Shown here: positions 41,914 through 50,949 of the stretch, in pieces
How the letters are laid out: each line of letters begins with the position of its first letter
Numbering within the stretch: the first letter of the stretch is position 1
Assembly: GCA_028876335.1 (NCBI GenBank)
Contig: JAGWSG010000074.1
Span: forward strand, 1 to 60,024
Direction: 5' to 3'
Length of the DNA stretch: 60,024 nt
Source of the DNA: Acidobacteriota bacterium
GTDB lineage: Bacteria > Acidobacteriota > Terriglobia > Terriglobales > Acidobacteriaceae
Position numbers and translations under genes: made by a program
Notes under the pieces: generated by a model
Seen by the model: the letters and a program-made list of their open reading frames with translations, nothing else
The model's database searches: none
Told to the model about the DNA's origin: nothing

Positions 41914-43305
41914 ATGTTGCTGCATGAAGATCGCCTGTTTCCGGCGGAACCTGCCGTGCGCCAGATAGCACGGTCGCTTTACGCCTCGGTCAAAGATTTG
42001 CCCATCATCAGCCCGCACGGCCACACACAGGCTGCATGGTTCGCGGACAACGAACCCTTCCCTGACCCGGCCACTCTCTTCGTCCAGCCCGACCATTACG
42101 TCTACCGCATGCTGTACAGCCAGGGCGTATCCATGGACGATCTGGGAATCGGCCAGCGGTACATTGAAGACCCGCGCAAGGTGTGGCGCATCTTTGCCAG
42201 CCATTACTATCTGTTTCGCGGCACGCCCACCCGCATGTGGCTCGACTTTGCTTTTCAGGAGCTCTTCGGACTCACCGAACGGCTGAGCGCAAAAACAGCC
42301 GACCACTACTTCGACACAATTTCTGCAAAACTTCTCAGGCCTGAATTTCTTCCCCGCGCTCTCTTTGACCGCTTCAAAATCCACGTCCTCGCCACCACCG
42401 ATTCACCGCTCGATACACTCAGCGATCACCAGGCAATTCGCGCCTCCGGTTGGAAGGGCCGCATCGTCCCCACTTTCCGCCCGGATTCAGTCGTCGACCC
42501 CGATTTTCCTGGCTTTGTCGAGCGAATTGCCGCGCTCGGTCAAATGACCAGCCACGATACTGCCTCCTGGTCCGGTTATCTGAAAGCTCTCCGCCAGCGC
42601 CGCTCGTTCTTCAAAGATTTGGGGGCAACCGCAACGGATCACGGACATCCCACAGCACAAACCGCTAATCTCTCACACGCGGAGGCAGAGCAGCTCTTCT
42701 CCAAGGTCCGTACCGGAGGCGGCACAGCAGCAGAACGCGAGTTGTTCCGCGCCCAAATGCTTACGGAAATGGCCCGCATGAGCCTTGACGATGGCCTTGT
42801 CATGCAGATTCACCCGGGCAGCTTCCGCAACCATAATAAGCAAATCCATGAGAAGTTCGGCCGCGACACCGGCGCGGACATCCCACAGCAAACCGACTAC
42901 GTCCACGCGCTCAAGCCCATGCTTGACCTCTTCGGCAACGAGACCTCGCTCACCATCATCCTCTTCACGCTCGATGAGACCACCTACTCCCGTGAACTCG
43001 CGCCGCTCGCCGGTCACTATCCCTGCCTGCGTCTCGGCCCCCCGTGGTGGTTCCATGACAGTCCCGAGGGCATGATGCGCTTCCGCGAGCAGGCCACGGA
43101 AACCGCTGGCTTCTACAACACGGTCGGCTTCAATGACGACACACGCGCATTTCTTTCCATTCCAGCCCGGCATGACGTTGCACGCCGCATCGATTGCGCC
43201 TTCCTTGCGCGCCTCGTCGCCGAACATCGGCTCGAGCACGACGAAGCCTTCGAGATCGTTAGCGATCTGACGTGCGGATTGGTGCGTCGAGCATATAAGC
43301 TGTAA
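41914..43305 (+). CDS. uxaC: Uronate isomerase
   Basis: 463 residues, the usual length. This cytoplasmic amidohydrolase-fold enzyme converts D-glucuronate to D-fructuronate and D-galacturonate to D-tagaturonate, the first step after uptake. The N-terminal LPIISPHGHTQAAWF carries the HxH metal-binding pair. LFDRFKIHVLATTDSPLD, FRPDSVVDPDF and the C-terminal VARRIDCAFLARLVAEHRL are all typical of UxaC. The ATG at 41914 has GGGGGA nine bases before it. It begins a three-gene operon with a hexuronate-type transporter (23-base gap) and a LarA-like protein. I see no obvious LacI-type site in the gap 41677-41913. No later enzyme of the UxaB/UxaA or UxuB/UxuA routes is in the window. Confidence 0.93.
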   Translation: MLLHEDRLFPAEPAVRQIARSLYASVKDLPIISPHGHTQAAWFADNEPFPDPATLFVQPDHYVYRMLYSQGVSMDDLGIGQRYIEDPRKVWRIFASHYYLFRGTPTRMWLDFAFQELFGLTERLSAKTADHYFDTISAKLLRPEFLPRALFDRFKIHVLATTDSPLDTLSDHQAIRASGWKGRIVPTFRPDSVVDPDFPGFVERIAALGQMTSHDTASWSGYLKALRQRRSFFKDLGATATDHGHPTAQTANLSHAEAEQLFSKVRTGGGTAAERELFRAQMLTEMARMSLDDGLVMQIHPGSFRNHNKQIHEKFGRDTGADIPQQTDYVHALKPMLDLFGNETSLTIILFTLDETTYSRELAPLAGHYPCLRLGPPWWFHDSPEGMMRFREQATETAGFYNTVGFNDDTRAFLSIPARHDVARRIDCAFLARLVAEHRLEHDEAFEIVSDLTCGLVRRAYKL

Positions 43306-43328
43306 CGCGATCGGAGAATGCGAACAAG

Positions 43329-44624
43329 ATGCAACCTGAACAGACCAGCGAAACAGATATTGAATCCAGCGGTCCGGGCGGCAATATGCGCTGGACTATC
43401 TGCGCACTGCTCTTCGCCGCCACCACGCTCAATTACATGGATCGCATGGTAATCGGTCTGCTCAAGCCATCGATTCAGCACAGCATCGGTATGTCTGAAC
43501 TGGGATATGCCTACGTTGTGGACGCGTTCCAGGCAGCCTACGCGCTGGGCATGCTCTTCATGGGCCGTTTCATTGACCGCGTCGGAACGCGAATCGGCTA
43601 CATGGTCGTCATGGCCATTTGGAGCCTCTCTGCCATGGGCCACGCACTCGCCAACACAGTGCTGGAATTCGGCATTGCCCGCTTTAGTCTCGGCCTTGGC
43701 GAGTCGGGCAACTTCCCAGTGGCAATCAAGACTATCTCCGAGTGGTTTCCGCAAAAAGAACGTTCGCTTGCTACGGGAATCTTCAATTCAGGCACAAACC
43801 TCGGCGCCATACTCGCGCCTCTCGCTGTGCCCTGGGTAGCCGAGCATTACGGCTGGCATTCCGCATTCCTCATCACAGGCATCTTCAGCGCAACGTGGAT
43901 TGTGGTCTGGTTCAGTTACTTCCGCAAGCCCTCTGAACATTCCCGGCTCACTCCATCTGAGCGCGCTTACATCACCGAAGGTATCGTCGAAGCCCCGACC
44001 CCTGCCACTTCCTGGTTCAAGCTTTTCGCCTTTCGGCAGGCTTGGGCATTCGTGATTGGCAAGTTCCTCACAGATCCCATCTGGTGGTTCTACCTTTTCT
44101 GGCTGCCATCCTACTTCACCACGAAGTTCCACCTCACGCTCTCCACGCTTGGCACGCCGCTCATCATCGTGTACACCGCCGCCACTGTTGGCAGCATCTT
44201 CGGCGGATGGCTTCCCACGCCCTTTCGCAAAGCCGGCATGTCCGTAACGCGCGCGCGCAAGTCCGCTATGCTGGTTTGCGCCTGCGCTGTCGTCCCTATC
44301 TTTCTGGTTGCTTACTTGCAGAACGAGTGGGCCTGCGTCGGCCTCTTGAGCCTGGCTACAGCCGCGCATCAGGGCTGGTCCGCCAACCTCTTTACAACCG
44401 TTTCCGATATGTTCCCGCGCAGTGAAGTCGCCTCCGTTACCGGAATCGGCGGCACTGCAGGAGCGGCTGGTGGAGTGGTCATCGCTTCTGCGGCGGGCTT
44501 CATTCTCCAGTATCTGCACACCTACGCGCCGCTGTTCTTTGTGGCAGCCAGCGTTTATCTCGTTGCATGGGTTATGATCACCCTGCTTGCTCCTGGCCTT
44601 AAGAAGGCGGAGATAGAAGCATGA
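43329..44624 (+). CDS. MFS hexuronate-type transporter (ExuT-like, ACS family)
   Basis: 431 residues and about twelve membrane segments, for example TICALLFAATTLNYMDRMVI, LGYAYVVDAFQAAYALGMLF and SAFLITGIFSATWIVVWFSY. NYMDRMV in the first helix and the segment GRFIDRVGTRIGYM after the second are standard for anion:cation symporter members such as ExuT, which bring in glucuronate and galacturonate with protons. A GGAGA ribosome site precedes the ATG. The position between uronate isomerase and the LarA-like gene supports hexuronate as substrate, but related members carry glucarate, galactonate or tartrate. Its stop overlaps the next start as ATGA. Confidence 0.88.
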   Translation: MQPEQTSETDIESSGPGGNMRWTICALLFAATTLNYMDRMVIGLLKPSIQHSIGMSELGYAYVVDAFQAAYALGMLFMGRFIDRVGTRIGYMVVMAIWSLSAMGHALANTVLEFGIARFSLGLGESGNFPVAIKTISEWFPQKERSLATGIFNSGTNLGAILAPLAVPWVAEHYGWHSAFLITGIFSATWIVVWFSYFRKPSEHSRLTPSERAYITEGIVEAPTPATSWFKLFAFRQAWAFVIGKFLTDPIWWFYLFWLPSYFTTKFHLTLSTLGTPLIIVYTAATVGSIFGGWLPTPFRKAGMSVTRARKSAMLVCACAVVPIFLVAYLQNEWACVGLLSLATAAHQGWSANLFTTVSDMFPRSEVASVTGIGGTAGAAGGVVIASAAGFILQYLHTYAPLFFVAASVYLVAWVMITLLAPGLKKAEIEA

Positions 44625-45895
44625 GCCTCTACTGTTCTGTTGGATCGCCCGAAACCGCACTCTCTGCGGCACAACTGCAGCATCTGCTTTCTCAGGCGCT
44701 TTCTCAGTTGGGAACTCGCCAGAAAGTTCTTGCCGTTCCGCCTGACCAGACCCGTCTCCATTCGCGCGCCGGTGACCTCACCACCTTCGCCTACCAGTAT
44801 TACGGCCCAAGCCTCGGCGCCGTACTGCCCGCTCTCGGAACTCACAGTGCAATGGACGCAGCACAGCTCACGCGCATGTTCCCCGGCATACCTCACTCGC
44901 TCTTCCATGTACACGATTGGCGCAACGATGTAGTCACGCTTGGCGAAGTCCCGGCTGACTTCATTCATCAGCAGTCCGAAGGCAAGCTAGACTACGCATG
45001 GCCCGCGCAGGTCAACAAGCTCATCGCACACGGAGGCTTCGACCTCATCCTCTCCATCGGCCAGGTCGTCCCGCATGAAGTCATCGGCATGGCCAACTAC
45101 ACCAAGAACATCCTCATCGGCACCGGAGGCCCCCATAGCATCAGCCGCAGTCACTATCTCGGTGCAGTCTACGGGCTCGAGCGCATCATGGGCCGCGCAG
45201 AAAATCCTGTGCGCGCCGTGCTCAATTACGCGGCTGACAAATTCCTCAATGACATACCTATCGTTTACGTGCTCACCGTCGTCGGCCGCGAAGAAGATGG
45301 CACTCTCGCCGTGCGCGGCCTCTTCATCGGCGACGACGCAGAATGCTTCCATCGCGCCGCCGATCTCAGCCTCAAAGTGAATTTCGAACTTGTTCAGGAA
45401 CCGCTCCGCAAGGTCGTCGTCTACCTAGACCCGCATGAGTTCCACTCCACCTGGCTCGGTAACAAAGCTGTTTACCGCACCCGTATGGCGCTTGCAGACG
45501 GCGCAGAGCTCATCATTCTCGCGCCCGCCGTTCGAGAATTCGGCGAAGACAAGACCATCGACGCACTGATCCGCCGCTTCGGCTATCGCGGCACTCCCGC
45601 AACCCTGGCCGCCGTTAACGCCAATCCTGAACTCGCCGCGGAGCTGAGCGCCGCCGCGCATCTCATCCACGCTTCTTCTGAAGGCCGCTTCACTATCACC
45701 TGGTGCCCCGGCCGAATGTCAAAGGAAGAAATCGAAGGCGTCGGCTACCAGTACGGCAATTACAACGAAATGTCCCAGCGCTATAACCCTGACTTCCTTT
45801 ATCACGGATTGAATAAAGTCGGCGGTGAAGAAGTCTACTTCATCTCCAATCCCGGCCTCGGCCTCTGGGCGCATCAGAGCCGCCTTAGTTCCTGA
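44621..45895 (+). CDS. LarA-like (DUF2088) nickel-pincer racemase/epimerase homologue
   Basis: 424 residues. The sequence follows the lactate racemase LarA pattern. PPDQTRLHSR (aspartate 42, arginine 45) matches the N-terminal D-x-T-R motif, LGTHSAMD (histidine 75) matches the next conserved block, HDW has histidine 98, and NYTKNILIGTGG places lysine 162 where LarA holds its nickel-pincer cofactor. Known homologues racemise or epimerise alpha-hydroxy acids, including aldonates. Here it overlaps the hexuronate transporter (ATGA) and follows uronate isomerase, so an aldonate or hexuronate-derived hydroxy acid is the likely substrate rather than lactate (inference). The cofactor genes larB, larC and larE are not in the window, so the cofactor must come from elsewhere or be absent. 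Confidence 0.8.
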   Translation: MSLYCSVGSPETALSAAQLQHLLSQALSQLGTRQKVLAVPPDQTRLHSRAGDLTTFAYQYYGPSLGAVLPALGTHSAMDAAQLTRMFPGIPHSLFHVHDWRNDVVTLGEVPADFIHQQSEGKLDYAWPAQVNKLIAHGGFDLILSIGQVVPHEVIGMANYTKNILIGTGGPHSISRSHYLGAVYGLERIMGRAENPVRAVLNYAADKFLNDIPIVYVLTVVGREEDGTLAVRGLFIGDDAECFHRAADLSLKVNFELVQEPLRKVVVYLDPHEFHSTWLGNKAVYRTRMALADGAELIILAPAVREFGEDKTIDALIRRFGYRGTPATLAAVNANPELAAELSAAAHLIHASSEGRFTITWCPGRMSKEEIEGVGYQYGNYNEMSQRYNPDFLYHGLNKVGGEEVYFISNPGLGLWAHQSRLSS

Positions 45896-45927
45896 ATTGA
45901 TGCTGGGGCACTTCCTCAGCATCAATT
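45895..45927. terminator. Hairpin between convergent LarA-like and CE15 genes
   Basis: Arms 45895-45905 and 45917-45927 form an 11-pair stem with an eleven-base loop. The plus side continues TACTTCTTCTTC, a poor T-run. The hairpin overlaps the stop of the minus-strand CE15 gene. It may end plus-strand transcription weakly. Confidence 0.5.
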
Positions 45928-47218
45928 ACTTCTTCTTCAGCATTTCCTCCGCCCAGGCAATGTACTGCTTCCAGTCCTCAGCCTTCATGTCGTGCCCTCC
46001 GGGACGCATGTAATACCGCAATTCGTTGCCCACCGGCTTGTCCAGCTCTACTTGATCGTCAAAGCTGGGCCCTTTCTCGCCATACAGCGCGTAAACCTCG
46101 CTCGCCGCCGCAGTCGACAGATACTCCCCATGCGGATCCGAATACGGATCTTCCTGCGCACTGCCCACAAACAGCGGACGTGGTGCAATCAGAGCAAGAA
46201 GCAGATGCCCATCCACTGGCAACTTTTCTTGCCGCCCCGTGTAGTGGTGATAGTTCGCGCTGAACCAGTACGGAAACGCGATATTCAAATGCGCGATCGA
46301 CTCTTCCACGCCTCGGTGTGAAAGACTCGCCCCGCCCTTGCCCGACTCATTCGAAATCACCATCGCGAAACGCTTGTCCTGCGCGCCGGCCCACAGAGCT
46401 GTCTTGCCCAGTCGCGAGTGCCCAATCACGATCATCTCTTTCGCATTCACTGCTGGATCGGTCTCAAGGTAATCGGCAACGCGGCTCAATCCCCATGCCC
46501 ACGCGCCAATCGCACCCCAGTCATCGGCTGCCGGTAAATACTGGTCTCCCTTAAAGAACAGTGGCCGCACGCCGTAGCCAATTCCAGTCACCATGTCAGG
46601 CTCAATGTCGCCCGCATATACCGTGGCCACGCCAAAGCCCGCGCGCAAAATCATCTCCAACGGCCACCTGCTCGCATTCTTGCCACGCTCGTTTTCTGTC
46701 GCACGCTGGCGAAAATGCCCCTTAAGCTCTGTGCTCAGGCGTACCTTGGCTAATGCCGGATCCACAGTCCATTCGTCCGTCAGCGCAATCCCCGCATCCT
46801 TGCTCACCGTCCAGTTGCCGTCAAAGTTCAACCCAACAAATACGGGGGCTGGCCCGTTCGCCTTCGCGGGCAGATACTCCAGCACATGCAGCGCGCGCGT
46901 AATTCCATTCGCTGAAAATAAGAGTTCAACTTGTTTCCGCACCGCCAGTCCGCCAAGCGCGTCGCGATCGACCGAAGTCACGGTCGACTTCATCGGCAGC
47001 TTTTCTTGCGGTGACTTTCCATAGACATTCTCGGCAAACAAGTTCAGCAACTCCGGCCTGCGCTCCGCTTCAAACTCTTGCGCACTCGTCGCCCTCGCCC
47101 CATTCGCCATTGTCAGCGCATCAGGCCAGGTCGCCGCCTTCCCATCCGGCTGGGACCACGCCATGCACGCTGAAAGCATAAGTGCAGTCGCAGCAACCAT
47201 TAAATTTCTTCGCATCAT
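45926..47218 (-). CDS. Secreted CE15 glucuronoyl esterase
   Basis: About 430 residues from the ATG at 47218, which has GTGGAG eight bases before it. A signal peptide (RRNLMVAATALMLSACMAWS) precedes an alpha/beta-hydrolase domain. The catalytic serine lies in the CE15-type motif GHSRLGK, a glutamate in SNESGKGGASLSHRG, and the histidine in RPGGHDMKAEDW; WDWGAIGAWAWGLSR-like sequence (DDWGAIGAWAWGLSRV) is also typical. CE15 enzymes cleave esters of 4-O-methyl-glucuronic acid, for instance between glucuronoxylan and lignin. This fits the surrounding uronic-acid genes. It is divergent from the GH105 gene with a gap of about 150 bases that probably holds both promoters. Confidence 0.88.
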   Translation of the reverse strand: MMRRNLMVAATALMLSACMAWSQPDGKAATWPDALTMANGARATSAQEFEAERRPELLNLFAENVYGKSPQEKLPMKSTVTSVDRDALGGLAVRKQVELLFSANGITRALHVLEYLPAKANGPAPVFVGLNFDGNWTVSKDAGIALTDEWTVDPALAKVRLSTELKGHFRQRATENERGKNASRWPLEMILRAGFGVATVYAGDIEPDMVTGIGYGVRPLFFKGDQYLPAADDWGAIGAWAWGLSRVADYLETDPAVNAKEMIVIGHSRLGKTALWAGAQDKRFAMVISNESGKGGASLSHRGVEESIAHLNIAFPYWFSANYHHYTGRQEKLPVDGHLLLALIAPRPLFVGSAQEDPYSDPHGEYLSTAAASEVYALYGEKGPSFDDQVELDKPVGNELRYYMRPGGHDMKAEDWKQYIAWAEEMLKKK

Positions 47219-47366
47219 CTTCGAGACTCCACATATCCGCGTCCGCATTCTAATGCGCTGCATCCATAATCCGCTTCATCTTTACGTCTCGGCCTCCGGT
47301 ATCTTCCCATTGCCATACGTGAGGCCAGCAAGGCATCCTGTTGCTCTTAGTTTTCAAGGCCCTCAA

Positions 47367-48608
47367 ATGACATCATCCTCAAATCCTCTCCAATTACCCG
47401 CTATCTCGCGTCGCAGTTTTCTCTTCACACTTCCTCTCGCCGCGTGCGCCGCATCGCACGCTCTTCCCTCGGCACATGCTCAACTCACCGCAAATGAACG
47501 CGAACCCTCCGTCGGTGACGCTTCAACAAATCCCGGCCCCCTCGCGCATCTCTCCGGCTCAACGGAATCCACCGCCGTCAAAGCCGCCATGCGTAAAGTG
47601 GCAGACTGGCAACTTGTGCGAACTGGCTCCTTCAACAGCGAAGACTGGACATTTGCCACGCTGTACCTCGGCATGGTGGAAGCTTCCGCCACCCTTAACG
47701 ATCCGCGCTACTCCAACTACGTCCTTCGCGTAGCCAATCACTACGAATTCCATCTCGGCCCGCGTCAGCTCCACGCAGACGACCAGGCCATCGGCCAATC
47801 CTATCTTTGGCTTTACGAGCATGATCACAATCGCGCTGAAATAGCTCCGCTCCAAACGCAGTTCGACGAAGTCATGAAGACGCCCGACGACCCAGAAAAG
47901 CCCATCTGGTGGTGGTGCGATGCTCTCTTCATGGCGCCGCCCGTCTGGGCGCAGCTCTCTGCCGTTACACACGATCCCAAATACCTCGACTACATGGACC
48001 ATGAGTGGCATATCACGTCTAACCTTCTCTGGGATCCCCAGGAACAACTCTTCTTCCGCGATAAAAGCTACTTCGATAAGCGCGAAGCCAACGGACAGAA
48101 AGTCTTCTGGTCACGCGGCAACGGCTGGGTCATGGGTGGCCTCGTCCGCGTCCTTACCTTCTTGCCGCAGAATGATCCGCGACGTCCCATCTATATTGAA
48201 AAATTCCGTCAGATGGCCGCCAAGGTTCGTGCAATTCAAAGTAATGATGGCCTCTGGCGTCCCGGCCTGCTTGACTCCGCACACTACCCGTACCCTGAAG
48301 TCTCCGGCTCGGCCTTCTTCGTCTACGCACTCGCATGGGGAGTCAACCACGGCATCCTCGATCACCACACCTATCAACCCCCTGTCGAACACGGCTGGCA
48401 GGGTCTCGTTAGCCATATCTATAAGGATGGCCGCCTCGGCTGCATCCAACCCATCGGCGCCGCGCCTGGCGCCTATACACCCAGCGCAAGTTATGTCTTC
48501 GGCGTCGGCGCATTCCTCCTCGCAGGCACTCAAGTTTCGCTACTCCACAACCACGCAATCACGGCGCAACCGCACGCTCACACTGCGCACCAAGGAGCAC
48601 ACTCATGA
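47367..48608 (+). CDS. Tat-exported GH105 unsaturated uronyl hydrolase
   Basis: 413 residues from the ATG at 47367; the longer frame to 47163 overlaps the divergent promoter region and has no conserved sequence. A twin-arginine signal, ISRRSFLFTLPLAACAAS, precedes an (alpha/alpha)6 barrel. WWWCDALFMAPPVW contains the conserved aspartate of GH105, and FWSRGNGWVMGGLVRVL the conserved WSRGNGW. GH105 enzymes hydrolyse unsaturated galacturonyl or glucuronyl residues made by polysaccharide lyases, by a vinyl-ether hydration mechanism. Most characterised members are cytoplasmic; export of this one suggests action in the periplasm. It is coupled to the cupin gene by an ATGA overlap. Confidence 0.88.
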   Translation: MTSSSNPLQLPAISRRSFLFTLPLAACAASHALPSAHAQLTANEREPSVGDASTNPGPLAHLSGSTESTAVKAAMRKVADWQLVRTGSFNSEDWTFATLYLGMVEASATLNDPRYSNYVLRVANHYEFHLGPRQLHADDQAIGQSYLWLYEHDHNRAEIAPLQTQFDEVMKTPDDPEKPIWWWCDALFMAPPVWAQLSAVTHDPKYLDYMDHEWHITSNLLWDPQEQLFFRDKSYFDKREANGQKVFWSRGNGWVMGGLVRVLTFLPQNDPRRPIYIEKFRQMAAKVRAIQSNDGLWRPGLLDSAHYPYPEVSGSAFFVYALAWGVNHGILDHHTYQPPVEHGWQGLVSHIYKDGRLGCIQPIGAAPGAYTPSASYVFGVGAFLLAGTQVSLLHNHAITAQPHAHTAHQGAHS

Positions 48609-49096
48609 AGTTGTTTCGCCTCTGTTCCGTCCTCACTGCATGCGCTCTCGCCGCGTGCCTTCAACTGCATGCACAATCCAGCACGCCTGCAGCTCCTGAT
48701 GTCTGGACGCACGCCGGTCTCATCACACAATCGCAGGAGCTCGTGGCCAAAGCCAGAACCAGCGATGGTGCCGCCAGCATCAAGCTCACCACCTATCCGC
48801 AGCACTTCACCATGCTCGCGTTTCGCAGCAAAACCGGCGGGGCGGAACTGCACGCACACTTCGCCGACGTCTTCATCATTGAACAAGGCAGCGCCACGCT
48901 TTACACCGGCGGCGCCATCGTCAATCAAAAAGCCAAAGCCCCCGGTGAACTCGTCGGCACTTCTCTTGAAAACGCAAACCAGAAGCCGCTCCACGTTGGT
49001 GACATCGTGCACATTCCCGCAGGTACGCCTCATTGGCTCGTACTGCCCAAAGGCGGCACTCTTACCTACTTCGTCATCAAGGTCAAAGAATCCTGA
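48605..49096 (+). CDS. Exported cupin-domain protein
   Basis: 163 residues with a signal peptide (LCSVLTACALAACLQLHAQS; a cysteine could also be lipidated). A single cupin follows: motif 1 ELHAHFADVFIIEQG has an HxH and a downstream glutamate as metal ligands, and motif 2 HVGDIVHIPAGTPHWLV has the fourth-ligand histidine. Single cupins include isomerases, dioxygenases and sugar-binding proteins. Its ATG overlaps the stop of the GH105 gene, so it probably works on the same uronic-acid products in the periplasm, for example as a pectin/uronate cupin of the KdgF type (an inference; KdgF is normally cytoplasmic). A strong terminator follows. Confidence 0.8.
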   Translation: MKLFRLCSVLTACALAACLQLHAQSSTPAAPDVWTHAGLITQSQELVAKARTSDGAASIKLTTYPQHFTMLAFRSKTGGAELHAHFADVFIIEQGSATLYTGGAIVNQKAKAPGELVGTSLENANQKPLHVGDIVHIPAGTPHWLVLPKGGTLTYFVIKVKES

Positions 49097-49116
49097 CGAT
49101 CATTCCTCAAAAGGAA

Positions 49117-49148
49117 ACGGCGCGCATCCTGGCGCGCCGTCACTTTTT
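49117..49148 (+). terminator. Terminator of the GH105/cupin operon
   Basis: Arms 49117-49125 and 49132-49140 make a nine-pair GC-rich stem, followed by CAC and TTTTT. It lies 20 bases after the cupin stop and 15 bases before the stop of the convergent glucose-6-phosphate isomerase gene. Confidence 0.88.
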
Positions 49149-49162
49149 GCTCGCTTAATCTT

Positions 49163-50818
49163 CTAGCCCTTGTGCTCGCGATACAACCGGATCAAATGAT
49201 TCGTTGAGCTGTCATGCTTCAGCTCAGGGTCTCCGGCACTCTCCAACTCGGGAATAATTTTTTGTGCCAGCGCCTTGCCCAGTTCCACGCCCCACTGGTC
49301 AAACGAGTTCACCTGCCAGATCGTTCCCTGCACAAACACCAGGTGCTCATACAGAGCCACAAGTTCGCCCAGCACTTTCGGCGTCAGTTTTTCGGCAAGA
49401 ATCGTGTTCGACGGCCGGTTGCCCTCAAACACCCGATGCGGCACAAGCCAGTCCGGCGTTCCCTCCGCCTTCACCTGCTCTTCTGTCTTACCAAAAGCCA
49501 GTGCCTCAGTCTGAGCAAACACGTTGGCAATCAGCATGTCATGATGCCTGCCCAGCTTATTCAACGTGTGGTAGAACGCAATAAAATCGCACGGAATCAG
49601 CCGCGTTCCCTGGTGAATCAACTGGTAGAACGAGTGCTGCCCGTTCGTTCCCGGCTCTCCCCAATAAATAGGCCCGGTGGAATAGTTCACCTGCTTGCCG
49701 CGCAGCGTCACATGCTTGCCGTTGCTTTCCATCGTCAATTGCTGCAAGTACGCAGGAAAGGGCTTCAAGTACTGCTCATACGGCAGCACTGCAACCGTCT
49801 GCGCATCGAAGAAGTCCGTGTACCAGACGGAAAGCAACCCCATAAGCACAGGCAGGTTCTTCTCGAAAGGCGCAGTCCTGAAGTGCTCATCCATCGCATG
49901 GAATCCCGCCAGCATCGCGCGGAAATTATCCGGCCCAATCGCAAGCATCGTGGACAACCCAATCGCCGAATCCATCGAATAGCGACCGCCTACCCAGTCC
50001 CAGAAGCCGAACATGTTCGCCGTATCGATGCCAAACTTCTCAACTTCCGCCGCGTTCGTTGACACCGCCACAAAGTGCTTCGCAATTCCCGACTCGTGCC
50101 CTCCCAGCTTTTCCAGCATCCAAGCGCGCGCAGTATGCGCATTGGTCATCGTCTCCAGCGTCGTAAACGTCTTAGACGAAACAATGAACAGCGTCTCCTC
50201 CGCATCCAGGTCATGCACTGCCTCGGCAAAGTCCGTGTCGTCCACATTCGATACAAACCGGAACACCATATCCCGTTTGCTGTAATGCTTCAGCGCTTCA
50301 TAGGCCATCACCGGTCCAAGGTCTGAGCCGCCAATGCCAATATTCACCACATTCTTGATCGGCTTGCCTGTGAAACCCACCCACGCGCCGTTGCGCACGC
50401 GCTCGGCGAAGGCCGCCATCTTTTCCAGCACTTCATGCACGCCCGGCACCACATTCTTGCGGTCCACCATGATCGTCGTGCCCTTCGGCGCACGCAGCGC
50501 CGTATGCAACACGGCACGCTTCTCCGTAATGTTGATCTTCTCGCCGCTGAACATCGCGTCAATGCGCCTGCGCAACCCGGACTCCTCCGCCAAATCCAGC
50601 AACAGCTTTAGCGTTTCATCGGTAACTCGGTTCTTTGAGTAGTCGAGAAAAATTCCCTCCGCCTCCACCGTCATGCGTTCGCCGCGCTTCGCATCCTCGG
50701 CAAACAGCGTGCGTAAATGCACATCGCTCATCGCCTTTGCATGCACTTTCAGCGCCTTCCACGCGTCCATGCCCGTCAGTGATTTCAACCGCTTACCGGC
50801 GTTCGTCTCCGCTGCCAT
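49163..50818 (-). CDS. pgi: Glucose-6-phosphate isomerase
   Basis: 551 residues, full length for the large bacterial/eukaryotic class. This cytoplasmic enzyme interconverts glucose-6-phosphate and fructose-6-phosphate. Clear marks are [19 protein letters not shown], the SIS-domain phosphate-binding [15 protein letters not shown], the family signature [15 protein letters not shown], the catalytic glutamate region [10 protein letters not shown], the histidine in [15 protein letters not shown], and the catalytic lysine in [10 protein letters not shown]. The ATG has a strong GGAGGAG ribosome site. It lies inside the uronic-acid locus without overlapping neighbours and is probably a housekeeping gene. 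It converges on the cupin gene. Confidence 0.96.
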   Translation of the reverse strand: MAAETNAGKRLKSLTGMDAWKALKVHAKAMSDVHLRTLFAEDAKRGERMTVEAEGIFLDYSKNRVTDETLKLLLDLAEESGLRRRIDAMFSGEKINITEKRAVLHTALRAPKGTTIMVDRKNVVPGVHEVLEKMAAFAERVRNGAWVGFTGKPIKNVVNIGIGGSDLGPVMAYEALKHYSKRDMVFRFVSNVDDTDFAEAVHDLDAEETLFIVSSKTFTTLETMTNAHTARAWMLEKLGGHESGIAKHFVAVSTNAAEVEKFGIDTANMFGFWDWVGGRYSMDSAIGLSTMLAIGPDNFRAMLAGFHAMDEHFRTAPFEKNLPVLMGLLSVWYTDFFDAQTVAVLPYEQYLKPFPAYLQQLTMESNGKHVTLRGKQVNYSTGPIYWGEPGTNGQHSFYQLIHQGTRLIPCDFIAFYHTLNKLGRHHDMLIANVFAQTEALAFGKTEEQVKAEGTPDWLVPHRVFEGNRPSNTILAEKLTPKVLGELVALYEHLVFVQGTIWQVNSFDQWGVELGKALAQKIIPELESAGDPELKHDSSTNHLIRLYREHKG

Positions 50819-50949
50819 GCTTCTCCTCCAGTGCTTTTATCTCTTGTTTGGATCTGTGCCGCGTCCGGCAAGGTCAACACTCGTTGAATAACTGAATCAG
50901 TCTCGTCAAACCCTTGGATGCTCGCCGGGCACAAAAAGTGCCATCCTTC

